NCBI RefSeq assembly: GCF_910592395.1
Contig: NC_088317.1
Coordinates: forward strand, 14,072,001-14,136,000
Direction of reading: 5' to 3'
Source of the DNA: Lineus longissimus
Lineage: Eukaryota; Nemertea; Pilidiophora; Heteronemertea; Lineidae
DNA length: 64,000 nucleotides
Shown here one piece after another: positions 20,991 through 33,002 of the stretch. Position 1 is the stretch's first letter. Every line of letters starts with the position of its first letter. The notes below the pieces were generated by a model. It was not told where the DNA came from. It saw only the letters and a list, made by a program, of their open reading frames with translations, and did not search any database. Both the position numbers and the translations under genes were made by a program.

Positions 20991-22433
20991 ATATGGGAGA
21001 ACCAGGCGCAATTTGCACCCTAAACTAGGCACAGGGCTACACAAGCACTGATTTCTCTACTTATTCAGGACAACTGCATCAATCTAAACCTATTAACAGA
21101 CGTGTTCAAGCTATCAACTAGAAATTGCAAATCCACGTCGAGTGCCATAGAACAGGAAATATTCGCTGTTGAATCTGCCTGTGCTTTCAATTTTAATGCT
21201 ATCGTCTGCTAGCGCTCTGGTAACCATAAAAAGTAAAAGTAAAAGTAAAGTACCGATCCACCATGCATAGTGGACGGTACTTTGCTGACACTGTCCGAAT
21301 CCGCATCTTTTCATACAGCAGCCGATAGAAAGAATCCGGTGGCAATCCCGAGATAATCACACCTACCTAGGGTACAGCGTCACACAAATCGCCTTTACTT
21401 TAGGGCACTTTTTAAAAGATGTAATTAACATAGATACGTAATATACATGTATTAGACGGTAAGCCAGGATGTCTCAAGAAAGAAGTATCACTAGTCACGT
21501 TCAGACGTACAGGCATCTTTGTTGCTTTCATTTACATCAATTAGTACCAATCGATGAGTTGTGCAATCGATATTTTTTTATAACTTCACTCCCGATAAAA
21601 CGTATGACAATACACACTGTCTTAAACTTTGTAGAGCTTACTCATCTTTTCACAATACAAACATAAACAGCGAAACGGTTAATGCATTGTTGTTTCATGA
21701 TGCGATGTATACACAATATTGTACCGTCAGCAGATACAATGTGCATTCATTAGTACTAAGTAGGCCTATGTACCAGCTTTACAAATATATTTGGTGGCCA
21801 AATAACATGAATAAAGCCATACTATCTAGTACCTAGGCCGTGACAAAACGCATGTGCCAAGAAGAGATGATTTGATAGCTGTGCCGAAAATTTGTATCGC
21901 TGCGTTATTTTTTTATCAAATCAGTTATTCAAGCATGTACAAAATTTGGACAGTGTAAATCACCGAAAACAATATACACTTATTATTATCATTCACCTCC
22001 TCGGTGCCCCATCATAATGGGGCGCTTTTGTATTTCACTATGTTCGCTATTCTCCTGTTTCATTAGTTTTTTTTCTGATCGTGCTCGACGTTTTTTTTCC
22101 CAATTTTGCCTCAACTCTTAGATAGTATAACTCATTATTCGTTATTTCTAGCACGCATGCGGCTTAGCGCAGGGAGCTTCTTCCAGCTGCCCGAATGTCC
22201 CTTGAAGTCAACTTTCACGTCGCCTTCTTAATCAATCTCCAGGTCCTCGGGCCATGTGGATTTTACATACCCCCGTTGAAATTCTCACAAAGTCCCTCCG
22301 CCACAGTACTGATCCAGTGTGTACAGTGCGCTGCTTGTAACATGGATTGAAAAAGCCTTCTTGTTGTGTTTCGATAAAATATTATTTTAAGGATGTCGTG
22401 ATAGTTTTTTCATTACAATGTGAAGTGTATTTG
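20991..22433. other. No gene recognised
   Basis: AT-rich sequence with a short inverted repeat near 21225-21285 (agtaaagtaccgatccac and inverse). No coding evidence. Confidence 0.4.
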
Positions 22434-22476
22434 TACGGAAGCGTATTAGTGCCAACAAAAAAAATAAAAAACTAAC

Positions 22477-22855
22477 TCATACGTACGGCTTATTATCGCA
22501 TTCGTTTGACTTATTGACTCATACGTTCGACTTGTTATCTCATACGTACGACTTATTATCTTATACGTACGACTTTTATCTCATACGTACGACTTATCAT
22601 TCCATACGTACGACTTGTTATCTCATACGTACGACTTATTATCTCATACGTACGACTTGTTATCTCATACGTACGACTTATTATCTCAGACGTACGACTT
22701 ATTATCTTATACGTACGACTTATCATCTTATACGTACGACTTATTATCTCATACGTACAACTTGTTATCTCATACGTACGACTTGTTATCTCACACGTAC
22801 TACTTGTTATCTCATACGTACGACTTGTTATCTCATACGTACCAGTTACTATACG
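22477..22855 (+). repeat. 21-bp tandem array, left arm
   Basis: About 17 units of tcatacgtacgacttattatc-type sequence, with variation mainly at 'attatc/gttatc'. The unit contains the palindrome CGTACG. All frames across it stay open because 21 is divisible by three and the unit has no stop in those frames. These frames are not genes. Confidence 0.9.
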
Positions 22856-22886
22856 CCATACGGATCTGGTTCTGTCGAATTCTAAA

Positions 22887-23156
22887 ATGGCGGACGCCGT
22901 TGGTGACAAGGTGCGCGTCTATTTCTATCTGGGGCTCAATTACAAAGAGATTATAAAAACACTAGCTCATGTCGACGGCATCATACTCAGTCTCCGGACC
23001 TTGAACCGGATCCTCTCCAAGTCTGGCTTATGCAGACGCAAGAATAAGGCTGACATACTTGACGTTGCTTTGTTTATAATGAAAGATTTGGAGGCGGCAG
23101 GGAAACTTCATGGTTACAAGTTCATGCACTTGAAGTGCATACAAAACGGCCTTGTA
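22887..23156 (+). pseudogene. Transposase N-terminal exon, cut by a LINE
   Basis: The frame starts ATG GCG GAC GCC (MADAVGDKVR). It reads a helix-turn-helix-like segment (YFYLGLNYKEIIKTL ... LRTLNRILSKSGL) and then GYKFMHLKCIQNG. The last block is the conserved start of the integrase-like transposases found in many invertebrate genomes. The next expected residues (V-T-Q-E-T-V) are missing because LINE sequence begins at about 23157. I could not find the catalytic part on the other side of the LINE. Confidence 0.7.
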
Positions 23157-24640
23157 ATGTAATGTAAAATTTATATAGAGCGCCTTACCACCGTGAAAAA
23201 ACGTGTTCAAGGCGCTACTCCTCAAAAAGCTCCACGGAATCGCCATGCCTTCAGCTGACGCTTGAAGGAGAAAATATTGGTACTTTGGATTGATTTGATT
23301 TCAGAGGGGAGCTGGTTCCATAGGAAGGGGGCACATGCAGAAAAGGCTCTGTCGCCATACGAGGTCCTGGTGCGTTTTGCTAGCAACCTGACACTAGATG
23401 AGGACCTCGTATGACGAACAGTTTTTTCGAGAGGTAGATGGAGATAACCAGGGGCCAGTCCGTGGAGCACCTTGAAACAGTGAAGTAGCACCTTGAACTG
23501 AACACGTGCCTCAATCGGAAGCCAGTGCAGTTCTTTTAGCACGGGTGTGATATGCTCACGCTTCCGTTTTCTACTGACCAGCCTCGCAGCTCGATTCTGT
23601 AACAGTTGGAGAGGAACAAGGGATCGTTTAGGCAATCCGTATAGTAGCCCGTTATTGTAATCAAGTTTTGACGTGACAAGGGCATGAACAAGCCGCTCAG
23701 TACAAGGCTGATTAAGATACTTTCTGATCCTACCTATCTTATATAAGCTAAAATTGGCGGCCTTGCAAACATTTTTTATCTGAGCTTGCATGCTCATGCC
23801 CTCATCCAGCCAAACACCAAGATCCTTCACATGCTTGACTTAGGGACCCAGACTCCATTTACAGTGATACCTTGAACTGAACCTGTCCTTCTTAGCGATA
23901 CAATGTTCAGCATATCCGTCTTTGGAGCATTTAAAGCAAGTTTGTTTGCAACAAGCCAATCCCCAACCCCCGATATGCAATCCTCAGTGCGGGAAACAAC
24001 CACACCACTCTCCAACATCACCACACCTCATGAAATTTATAAGTTGGTTGTCGTCAGCGTACAATTGAAAAGGAATGGTCCAGTTCCGCATGACATCACC
24101 AAGTGGCAAGTTGTAGATGGTGAAGAGAATGGGTCCCAACACAGAGCCCTGAGGCACACCGAAGTGAAGGGAGATTGGCTCAGAGCAACAACCACCAACA
24201 GCAACCGACAGTGTCCTGCCATGGAGATAGGATGAAAACCACCTCAACACAGTGTCTTTTAGACCAAGTCTCTGCTGCAACCTGTCAATGAGAATACTGT
24301 GGTCGACAGTATCGAATGCGGCAGAGAGATCAAGAAGGACAAGAATTGCCTCATTTCCATTGTCCATGCCTGTAAGAATGTCATCCGTAATCTTCAGTAG
24401 AACTGTCTCGGTGCTATGGCACTTACGGTATGCAGACTGATTGGTATCAAACAGACCATTCGACGACATGTGCTCATGCAAACGACAAGCCACCACCTTT
24501 TCAACGAGCTTTGATACAAAGGTGAGATTGGAAACTGGCCGATAATTGCTGAGGATGTCTTTATCAAGAGATGGTTTCTTTATCAGAGGCTTCACCTGAG
24601 CAAACTTGAGAGTAGGCGGAACGTAGCCACACTCGACACC
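23157..24640 (-). mobile_element. 5'-truncated CR1/L2-type LINE
   Basis: Minus-strand frames (23984-24595, 23827-24024, 23222-23830) give a reverse transcriptase. The motifs are NYRPVSNLTFVSKLVEK, LDLSAAFDTVDH, GVPQGSVLGP and a YADD catalytic box, followed by the thumb and a C-terminal segment (RAARLVSRKRKREHITPVL). The frame changes at least twice. The 3' end finishes in an ATTACA-like short tandem tail at 23150-23170, typical for CR1/L2-type elements. The endonuclease domain is absent through 5' truncation. Confidence 0.85.
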
Positions 24641-25306
24641 TCAGTTTGTTTTTCTCCTCTCCGGCCATCACCTGAAACAATAAACGTAGGCCTATACAAT
24701 CTTGATCAGTAACCCGCACCGCCAACTTCGATATATATATTTTCAAACTCAGAATATTGAATATAAATATAGGCCCTATATATGTTGAATAAAAGACGAG
24801 AGTGTGTCGGTTCTTGAGGCTTGAGATTTATAACTACACAGTTGTGTCACTTCATTCCATGATCCTCATCAAGATATGATCGGCCTAGGCCTATAAGAGA
24901 CATCGTTTGTACAGACTACAGGGGCGGATCCAGCGTAGCTGGACGGGGGGGGGGGGCTCTATTGAGGGCGAAGCCCGAATATGTGAGCACCGCAGGCGCG
25001 ATTTTTGGCGGGGGGTCTAGGCCTAATGGGGGACCTCCTCCACAAAAAATTTGAAACTGAGATGCTCTCAATCTCGTGCGTTTCCCGGGTATCTGAGAGA
25101 CAATATTAATATTGGGCGTTCTCTTCATATTGACCTGGCCATCTGGACTGACAATACCTACCAAACTGTACAGATGCTGAGCTAATCAGAGCCGATCGAC
25201 AGGACAAGCAAAAATCGGTGCGCACGTGGTGAGAATCAAAATGGCGGCTATACGCGTAGCGTAGCGGAGGCCCTCTGGTGGCGAGACTGAGAGTCCACAT
25301 GTATTC
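24641..25306. other. Interior of the 22434-25881 transposon
   Basis: Contains a G-rich block at 24921-25040 (ggggcggatccagcgtagct, then a run of 13 G) that looks like a further inserted repeat. No transposase frame is visible. Confidence 0.4.
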
Positions 25307-25838
25307 AACTACGTATGAGATAATAACTCATACGTATGAGATAATAACTCATACGTATGAGATAATAAGTCGTACGTATGAGATAATAACTCATACGTAT
25401 AAGATAATAACTCATACGTATGAGATAATAAGTCGTACGTATGAGATAATAAGTCGTACGTATGAGATAATAAGTCGTACATATTGAGATAATAACTCAT
25501 ACGTATGAGATACTATCTTATATGTATGAGATAATAAGTCGTACGTATGAGATGATAAGTCGTACGTATGAGATATTATCTCATACGTATGAGATAATAA
25601 CTCATAGATGATAAGTCATACGTATGAGATAATAACTCATACGTATGAGATAATATCTCATACGTATGAGATAATAAGTCGTACGTATGCGATGATAAGT
25701 CGTACGTATGAGTTATTATCTCATATGTATGAGATACTAACTCAAACGAATGAGATAGAAAGTCGAACGAATGAGATAGAAAGTCGAACGAATGCGATAC
25801 TAACTCGAACGAACGACTTAATTAGTCGTACGTATGAG
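25307..25838 (-). repeat. 21-bp tandem array, right arm
   Basis: About 25 units of gataataagtcgtacgtatg-type sequence, the reverse complement of the left array. Units nearest the outer end are more diverged (cgaacgaatgagatag). Its position mirrors that of the left array. Confidence 0.9.
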
Positions 25839-25887
25839 ATAGTTTTTAATTTTTTTTTGTTGGCACTAATACGCTTCCGTATATTTG

Positions 25888-26985
25888 TGTCAAACAGATG
25901 ACATTTATTTTGTTTGATTTTTTAAGAGATAAGTCGAGCGGTGAACGAACGGATTGTGTTTTCCAGTCCCTTCCATGGCTTTGGGAGATAAAAATGACGC
26001 ACTACGTAACTCGTCTTGAAGGTTAAGCCTATCTTTATTGACTATTCGTTGCTTACATTGTATATGATATTACATGTACATAGACATGATACTATCAGCT
26101 AACAATGGAAAATAATAAATCGGGAATAAAGTTTGGGGATGAAGAATAAAGAAAGTAACGAAGTAAAGGAAACAGCACGGTGGGGGAGCTGAGGGGCTCA
26201 GTGGTTATTGACCAGGTGAATTGCAAGATACACGATGAGGTATTTTTTTCTGACCACCCTGAGTTTAATTATATCACTCTCACCGTGAGGTTCATGTCGT
26301 ATATTGTGATGATTATATGGTTGTTTGACCTTTGCCTAAACTATCTAAGAATGTGAATGCTAAAAAGTGCTTAAGAGGTGAGATGATGATTTTTTATTCA
26401 GTTCCAAGAATAATATTGAGACCTCTCTTTTCACGGAGGCTTTTCAAAATTACATATATTAATGGTTTGAACAGTGTTTTAAAGTGTCTTTCTATTTTTT
26501 ATGCTTGTCATGTGTATTTATATCTTATAAAGCTCCACTGACAATTAAATTTTAAGTGGCGCTATTTAAAAATTGATTATCATTATTATTATTATACTGT
26601 TGCTTGCATTCAATGTTCATAACTGGTAATGTCCTGGCTCCCCTAACTTCATACTACTATCATGCCTATACCGGTACTGAAAATATAACATTCCAGGTAG
26701 CCGTGTTGATCGTTGCTGCAAAGATAATGAAATGGTCCAGGGACCATGTGCTCACCTCGGGCAATGTAATGCATGCCATTTGCAGTGGATATGGGGAGAA
26801 CAGTTTCTGGCTAGTTTCACCAGTTTTGATTCCATTGAATAATATCATTCTTCTTGGCTCAATGGCACAAAAGAAAACTACCAGTACCATCTAAGTATAG
26901 CATTTTGGTTATGAAGTTTACTTAATTTCAGGGTTATTGAAGAGTGTACATGTCACATGGAAACTGGTTGACATCTGTTCAACAG
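25888..26985. other. No gene recognised
   Basis: AT-rich sequence. A 96-codon plus-strand frame at 26604-26894 has an antisense partner of similar length and no recognisable domain. Confidence 0.4.
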
Positions 26986-26989
26986 TTTA

Positions 26990-27735
26990 GGAGTAATAGG
27001 ACTTCGTTGAATTTGCAAGATGGCGGCCTGGCGGCCATATTTGTCATTTGGCTTTGAGTACATAAATCCCATGAAGTTTGGTTGCAATCCGATCATTGGT
27101 TTCGGAGTAATAGGACTTTGTTTAATTTTCAAGATGGTCGCCTGGCGGTCCTATTGGTCGATCTGATTTGACTGAAAATCAGGGTCATTGTAGAGAGTAC
27201 TTAGATATACAATCACATGAAATTTGATTTCAATCCGACTTTGTTTAATTTTCAAGATGGCCGCCTGGCGGCCATATTTGAAGCCCGAGCGGGACAAATG
27301 TTTGGGGTAGAATAGAGGGTCCCTAGATATATGTACTCACAAGTTTAGAACCTTTTAGCTCAAATAGAAACGAAACGTGCCACCAATCATCGGTGATTTA
27401 GTGAACTTTGACCTCTGTGACCTTGAAAAGTAGGTCAAATCAAAAACCCGAGTGAGATGTCATTAAACCTTATTAGATACACCCACCATAAATATTGTGT
27501 CACTCTACATACAATTATTAGCTTCAAAAAGGCAAAAAAACAATTTCCAAGATGGCCGCCTGGAGGCCAGAAATGAGGTCATATCGCAAAAAGAAAAATT
27601 CGTCTGGGCACATCGCCCAAAGCTACCATCACACCAGGTTGTAGACATCTAGCCCTAGCGGTGACGAAACGTGCTCCGCTAACGGACGACGACGGACGAC
27701 GACGGACGACGGACGCCATGGTGTCGTATAAGCTC
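26990..27735. repeat. Imperfect tandem repeat with AAGATGGC motif
   Basis: Units of roughly 110-130 bp at about 27015, 27130 and 27255 share 'aagatgg(c/t)(g/c)gcctggcgg', and a further, more diverged unit is near 27550. The block ends in a gacgacgga tandem run (27685-27715). A related end is seen at 59645-59755. It is probably a dispersed transposon family. Confidence 0.55.
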
Positions 27736-28146
27736 CCCAGGGGTGAGCTAATAAAAAGCTTGAGGGATAAAACCATCTTTTTGATCAAAAAGTTGGTGTT
27801 ACCCCTCAAGTTTTTTAGAAAAAATACAACGTGCAAAATACACGTAATGTAGTCGTTTGGCCTCGTACACTAGAAATCAACATTACGTTTATTACGAAAG
27901 TACCCCTGTGACAGGGCCTTTCTTTGGGTACTTGTTATCAATTTTGTCCTGATAACCTTTAGATGAGACAGCAGAACAATGGGAATTGAGGCAGAGGTGT
28001 GAGCGGGCTTTGTTTAAAGACAAAAAGAACGTGTATTGCGTCAGGCATAAATTCTTTTGACTTGAGGTAAGCGGCAAAAACGTAATGAATAAGTTATTGG
28101 CAGCTATGGTTCATTTGGTTTTATTGAATAATGAAAATACCCCAGA
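27736..28146. other. No gene recognised
   Basis: Short inverted words (agcttgagggataaaacc / ggtgttacccctcaag) suggest transposon remains. Nothing codes. Confidence 0.35.
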
Positions 28147-28402
28147 CTCGCCGATCTAACACCGTTTTGGAATATGCAAGCCAAGCCCTGTTCAATCAGG
28201 AGAGCCAATGGGGGGGGGGGGGGGGGGGGGGGGCGAAACCATGAGTTGTACAAATGGTCATGACATCATGCCCTGCCCTTGACGTTTCACAGCAAGGGTT
28301 CAGAATGGCAGGCACATTGGCTCTGAGCCAATCAGGTATGAAGAGGCATTGTGCTGGGGGTGGTCATGCCCAGAAATAATGACCCGGTGTTAGATCGGTG
28401 AG
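28147..28402. mobile_element. Small inverted-repeat element with poly-G core
   Basis: CTCGCCGATCTAACACCG (28147-28164) is mirrored with one mismatch at 28385-28402. The interior has a run of about 23 G (28210-28233). The target duplication is unclear. Confidence 0.6.
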
Positions 28403-28765
28403 TGTCGAGTAGATTGGCTTGTAAAGTAAAATGAAACCAACCGAAAACAATGAAACGTGTTTAATAGGATCTTCAAAATATCACTTTTATGACTGACAAA
28501 GTGTTCAGGTAGAGGTAAGGTAGGTATTGCGCAATTTGTAAAGACTTGACTACATTCAACTCCTCTATTATAAGGCCTACTCCGATTTATGAGAAAGTGA
28601 CGTAGTCATTTGTCAAAAACAGCTAAAACATATATGGTGAAATTTGACACGAATTACCCTTTGAATATCGTATCGAAATTGACCGTGAAAACCAAAACAT
28701 CGCAGAAAACGGGGAAATTGGGATATCTCGGTAACGGAGAGTGCTGACGAGGTACCGGCGCTTAC

Positions 28766-29776
28766 TTAATAAAACACTTCCCTGTATCTGAATATTTTTG
28801 CTGTCTTCAGTGTTTGATCATTTTGGCCACTTTTATTTGATAGATCAAAGAATACTATATTCCTATTCTCTTCCATACCTAACGCATTGGCTGGAGTTAG
28901 TGTGTCGCATCGAAAGTGTCGAATTGGTTTCACTTCTATTAGTTTTCGCTTGTTAATGAATTTATGAATACAACCATTTGACTCGTGAAAGTCCTCATTT
29001 ACCCCGATCAAATTATTCTTTTGAAAAAATAGAGCGACACTTATTGTTTTCAATTGGCTAATAAAAGGAATCACATTCTTCACATGCGGAATAATCGTGC
29101 TCACTTCCGGCGTGTACCCATTAGCCGCCCGAAAAAGACAAATCTTAATTTTACATGCAAAATATCCATTGAAGCTACTCATCATAACAATATCTTTATC
29201 CATTACAAACCATATACCAAATGATTGCATCTTCCGCGTGTGTCTTGTTCCATTCCTCATCACAATTGGATTCCTAAAGTTCATTCGAATTCTTTTCCGA
29301 GGCAAAAAATGAACATCATAAATCGTGCCTGAAAACTGTAGAGTGTGTAAATTCAAGCAATAAATAACTGATTTTCTTCCTCCATCGTCGGTCATAATGC
29401 GCAGTGCTTTACTGTCAGCAATACGATGGCATTTATCACTGGTAGGAATTTTTATTTTTCCAACAACACGGCCCCTCACAAAGTCATACAGCCAAAAACC
29501 TTTCTTTCGTATTACTGGTATAAAATTCTTGAACGACGTTGTTTGCCAGGCAAAATTTGTCCGTTTTGAAGTTGAATGATGAGCCTTTATGAACGCATCT
29601 TTATTTTCACGATACCTATACACAATAACCCGTATTTTTTTAAAGGAAAATACAATAAAAAGGATATACCTCTGGAGACTATTGTATTTGCAGCGGTACT
29701 CATTCTTTCCCTTGAAAATGAAATTCGGTATCACATGCAATTCCCTGTCGAACGTGTAGTTGACGAAACGTTTATG
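28766..29776 (-). CDS. Terminal exon of an unrecognised protein family, copy B
   Basis: Same exon as at 5738-6748, with the acceptor tctattttag directly upstream of 29776 and the frame open over the full 324 codons plus the upstream codons. Differences from copy A are scattered single residues, for example YNSLQRY for YNSLQLY, with no indel. The stop is in the same place. Downstream AATAAA-like sequence is not obvious. Confidence 0.6.
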   Translation of the reverse strand, partial: HKRFVNYTFDRELHVIPNFIFKGKNEYRCKYNSLQRYILFIVFSFKKIRVIVYRYRENKDAFIKAHHSTSKRTNFAWQTTSFKNFIPVIRKKGFWLYDFVRGRVVGKIKIPTSDKCHRIADSKALRIMTDDGGRKSVIYCLNLHTLQFSGTIYDVHFLPRKRIRMNFRNPIVMRNGTRHTRKMQSFGIWFVMDKDIVMMSSFNGYFACKIKICLFRAANGYTPEVSTIIPHVKNVIPFISQLKTISVALFFQKNNLIGVNEDFHESNGCIHKFINKRKLIEVKPIRHFRCDTLTPANALGMEENRNIVFFDLSNKSGQNDQTLKTAKIFRYREVFY

Positions 29777-30576
29777 CTAAAATAGAAGAAACGTTTGGTT
29801 GGTTGGAACATACATATCTGCCTTGCGCACTCCCAAGGAATGCCATCGCCAGCAGAACGCTAAGAACGTTACGGCAGCACAAAACGACTTAGCGCAATTA
29901 TTTTAGACATGTCGAAGATCATGCTCTGCTATTAACGGGCATAGCTTGATACCATTTGGCACGAGCTGGTGGCACAAAATTAGCCACTGCCGGCCCGGGG
30001 GTCTTAATTCTGAACTGTTGCATTTTTATTATAGATACGACAGTATTGGTCGTGGCACCATCTTTGCGTCGGAATGAACCGATATGATTTCAGTTTGATG
30101 GTTTCGAAGGGACAAAATGATGACCTAATTATTCCATCAATTACACTGCTTAATTTACAGATTTAATTCCTTACATTTACATGTAAATAATTTTATGTAT
30201 GAAAATCAATACCAACACTTATTCTTAGTCGGAAGCACGAACTACTGATATATAAACTGATTATGAGTGTTATTCAAAACAGTACACGCACGAGCTCTGA
30301 TCGAGATGTATAAACCCGATAGATACATTTTATTCTATTCAAAACTATACCGTTCAATATCGTGTACATCCTATATTAGACGGTCGAAAGACCACACTCA
30401 TAAAGCGACGCACCCATAAACCGGCTAAATACATATAGCTAATAGACGATAAATTTTGTGATTTAAAGAAATATTCACCAGTTACTGGCATTTGATTCGC
30501 TGAAATCTTTGTGCCTGATCATTCGAAAATTTGACTTCAAAGAGAATCGACTCAAAGTTTAGTCCGAATCCGCCAC

Positions 30577-30791
30577 TCTTTAAATGGTGCGCCTCGATTC
30601 GCTTGTTTGTTTGTGTGTTTTTTTTAGGCAATATGCTTGATCCTTCCAATTTCCCATTACTCAATGAGAATGAGCAAAGAGGGGTGGCACTCAGGATGCT
30701 ATTAAATCTACTTTTTTTATTCGGCAGGCCGACGAAAATTTATTTTATTTTGAATCGCTATGCATCTTATATCATCGAAGTGCATATTTAA
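30577..30791. repeat. Deletion junction and single 80-bp block in copy B
   Basis: Copy B jumps from the sequence equivalent to 7556 in copy A to that equivalent to 18908. The shared CCACT at both points is a microhomology expected of a deletion. One copy of the 'caatatgcttgatcc' block follows. Confidence 0.6.
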
Positions 30792-31754
30792 TAAGCCCCC
30801 CCTTTAGGAGGGGCTCTTAAGACACACGTGTGTGCGGGAGTATATAATGAATGATAAAGAGAGTAACTATTGTTTATCCTACAAACAATTTTTTTTGGTT
30901 TTTTTCTGAATTAACTCCGTTGAGTTTACGATTTCTCTGCGATCTTCCGGTGGTGGTTGCTATCCCATTGGTTGAAATTAATTTAAATTAAATTTAGATT
31001 AATTTAAATCTTCATGGGAATTCGCTACATATGCCTAAGAAATTGGCCAATTATATTAAATTTTTATTAGAGAAATATCCGTCCTAAATAATGACAGAAA
31101 AGGGTGGTTTATTTCAACTTTGTGTCGACATGGTCGAGGTCACGTGACATAAACAAAACAATCGCACACACCCGTCCAAAAAAGGCACTTTAAGAAAAAC
31201 AAATACGTTTTTCCTGCTTAAAACCACACTGACGACTAAGTTATATTGGTCTACTGCCCAAATCTGAAGTATCAAAATGAATCACAAACTAGAACTAGCT
31301 CTATTTAGCAAAAGTTGTGTGAAAAATTCGGGTGAGCGACATACTGCACCCTAGCGGCCAATAATTAAACTACTTTCAGCCGTCTGCTCCGGTCTCGTTA
31401 GGGAGTTTTTCCCAAATGTATGCGATGATGACGTGCCCCATTAACAGGACGTTACATCTATTTTAAAATGCGTTTCCAAAGTGAATGCATGATGACAACC
31501 CATTTGTGTCGTATATCACTGGAAACGCCCGATTCCCGTGAATAAGGACAATCACAATGTATTACATTACCAAAACAAAAATGTGTCGGAAGGAACTATG
31601 GATGGTCCCAACTTGGGGGGTTTGGGGGGGGGGGGGGGGGGTGGGGGGTTTCCCCTCCATTGTACTGGGTAAAAACGTTACGCTATCGTAGGGGGGTTAG
31701 GGGGTGCTCCCCCGCCCTAAAGGGGGGCTCACCAAGTCCTTGACTTTACATATT
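30792..31754. mobile_element. G-rich inverted-repeat insertion private to copy B
   Basis: Copies A and C read straight through this point (catatttaatgagcatt). In B about 960 bp intervene, with ends agccccccctttagg and its inverse cctaaaggggggct. Near the right end is a G-rich stretch (31615-31650, 31690-31730) able to form G-quadruplexes. No coding sequence is seen. Confidence 0.65.
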
Positions 31755-31794
31755 AAGCATTAATTCTTATTCCGTCGTGGTATGTTTGGCCTAC

Positions 31795-32059
31795 CTTATA
31801 CACATAGACCTGGCTCCTGCTAGTGGACAACACATCTGATCTCCTAAGGCATCGTCCTTCTTTGCGGCTTAGCTGACATATCGAGTCACCCTGCTTAATA
31901 TTGAAAAAGAAACACCTGTGTAACAGGCAATACAAGCCACACTTCAATCTCGATAACGTTGACGGTATCGCTATATCTGGCTTGGTTAAGGTGTAGTTGT
32001 CCAAAACCTTCGTAAAAACCATTTGGTCTAACTTGTACATTTTGGTTATGGAGCAGATA
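31795..32059 (-). CDS. PAN/apple-like domain exon, copy B
   Basis: Same exon as 19175-19439, with all cysteines conserved (CGLYC, C in the LLHRC block, ICQLS, GRC). The donor is AAG|gtaggc at 31795. A few residue changes (HRC for HGC, IPSTL for ISSTL) and no frame damage. Confidence 0.55.
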
Positions 32060-33000
32060 CTTTAGAATGAGTCTGAAATAAAGTCTTAAAAACAATGCAA
32101 CAAAATTGTATGCGGTAGAGCAACCAAACCATACAATTTTGAATTATATATCTTGAAAATTAAGTTCAGAAACAGCCATAGTTAAAAATTAACACCACCT
32201 TGAATTTTACCAAAATATCATCCTAACAGGAGCTTCTATCCTGTGATTGGAGTCCGATACAAATCCATCCGAAATTGAATCCGAAAAACTGACGCTTTTA
32301 AAGTTTAATTAATATACATGTCAGTACTAAAATAACAACAATGAAAAGCTAAACTGCAAAAAAAGAAGGCAATATTGTCAATCTCGAAAGTTGTCCGGTG
32401 AGACGCCGTCATCTGGGAAAGATGAAATCACGCAAAGAACCGAGTCCATCGTCACAAATTCAAACATCTGAAAGAGAGACTAATTGATTCGCTAGCCACG
32501 AAAATTCCAACCACGGCTTCGAACCAGTCGCCGAAGTGGTCCGCCTATAAGCTTTCTCGCTCGAAGGACCAAGCCAAAGACGGAGTCACTAGGTCAATTA
32601 ACCCAATTGACGCCCAACCGTCAGGACACGGAAAATGCTCGATCCGGCTTTGGGGAGGAGTAATTTTTCCACCCCCTACGGAATAACAACTCCAAGTGCA
32701 GAACGAACAAGGAAGAGAAGAACAAGTCCCTAAGACAAAGCCAGGGGTCGGAGCCAGGGTGGCTAACCTCCGTGTACTGCATCAGACTTACGAAGCATTA
32801 GTCCTCGATATCGATAAAGCGCAAGAAAAAAGAATCTTTTATTGTGGAGTGTCTCCTTCAACGTATATTAGTGACGAATCAAGCGGGGATGTTTGATGAG
32901 ACATCTGTAACGTCTTTACTTCATTCACAGTAATATGATGAGGAGTTTTTAACCCGAAGAAAGAAATATAAGTAATTTCTTTCAGGTGAGACTATCCTGG
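32060..33000. other. Conserved non-coding block of copy B
   Basis: Aligns with 48071-49005 in copy C. The 115-codon minus frame in C (48384-48731) is not open here, so I do not call a gene. Confidence 0.4.
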
Positions 33001-33002
33001 TT

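Larger units (their letters stand above)
22434..25881 (+). mobile_element. IS3EU-like DNA transposon with inverted 21-bp arrays
   Basis: The ends are inverted repeats starting TACGGAAGCGTATTAGTGCC and running about 45 bp. They are flanked by a 6-bp target duplication TATTTG (22428-22433 and 25882-25887). Directly inside each end is an array of a 21-bp repeat in opposite orientation. The 5' part encodes the N terminus of a transposase. A 6-bp duplication and this transposase type fit the IS3EU group as I remember it. A LINE insertion splits the transposase, so this copy is non-functional. Confidence 0.8.

Noticed and set aside
22514-22956. ORFs of 113-123 codons on both strands of the 21-bp array, and similar ones at 25278-25901
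   Set aside because: The period is a multiple of three and the unit has no stop in these frames, so the ORFs follow from the repeat. No domain or start context supports them.
22477-25838. CRISPR array
   Set aside because: The units are contiguous tandem repeats without unique spacers, and the context is a eukaryotic transposon.
26604-26894. 96-codon ORF as a gene
   Set aside because: A 74-codon ORF covers the same region on the other strand. No domain, splice borders or second copy.
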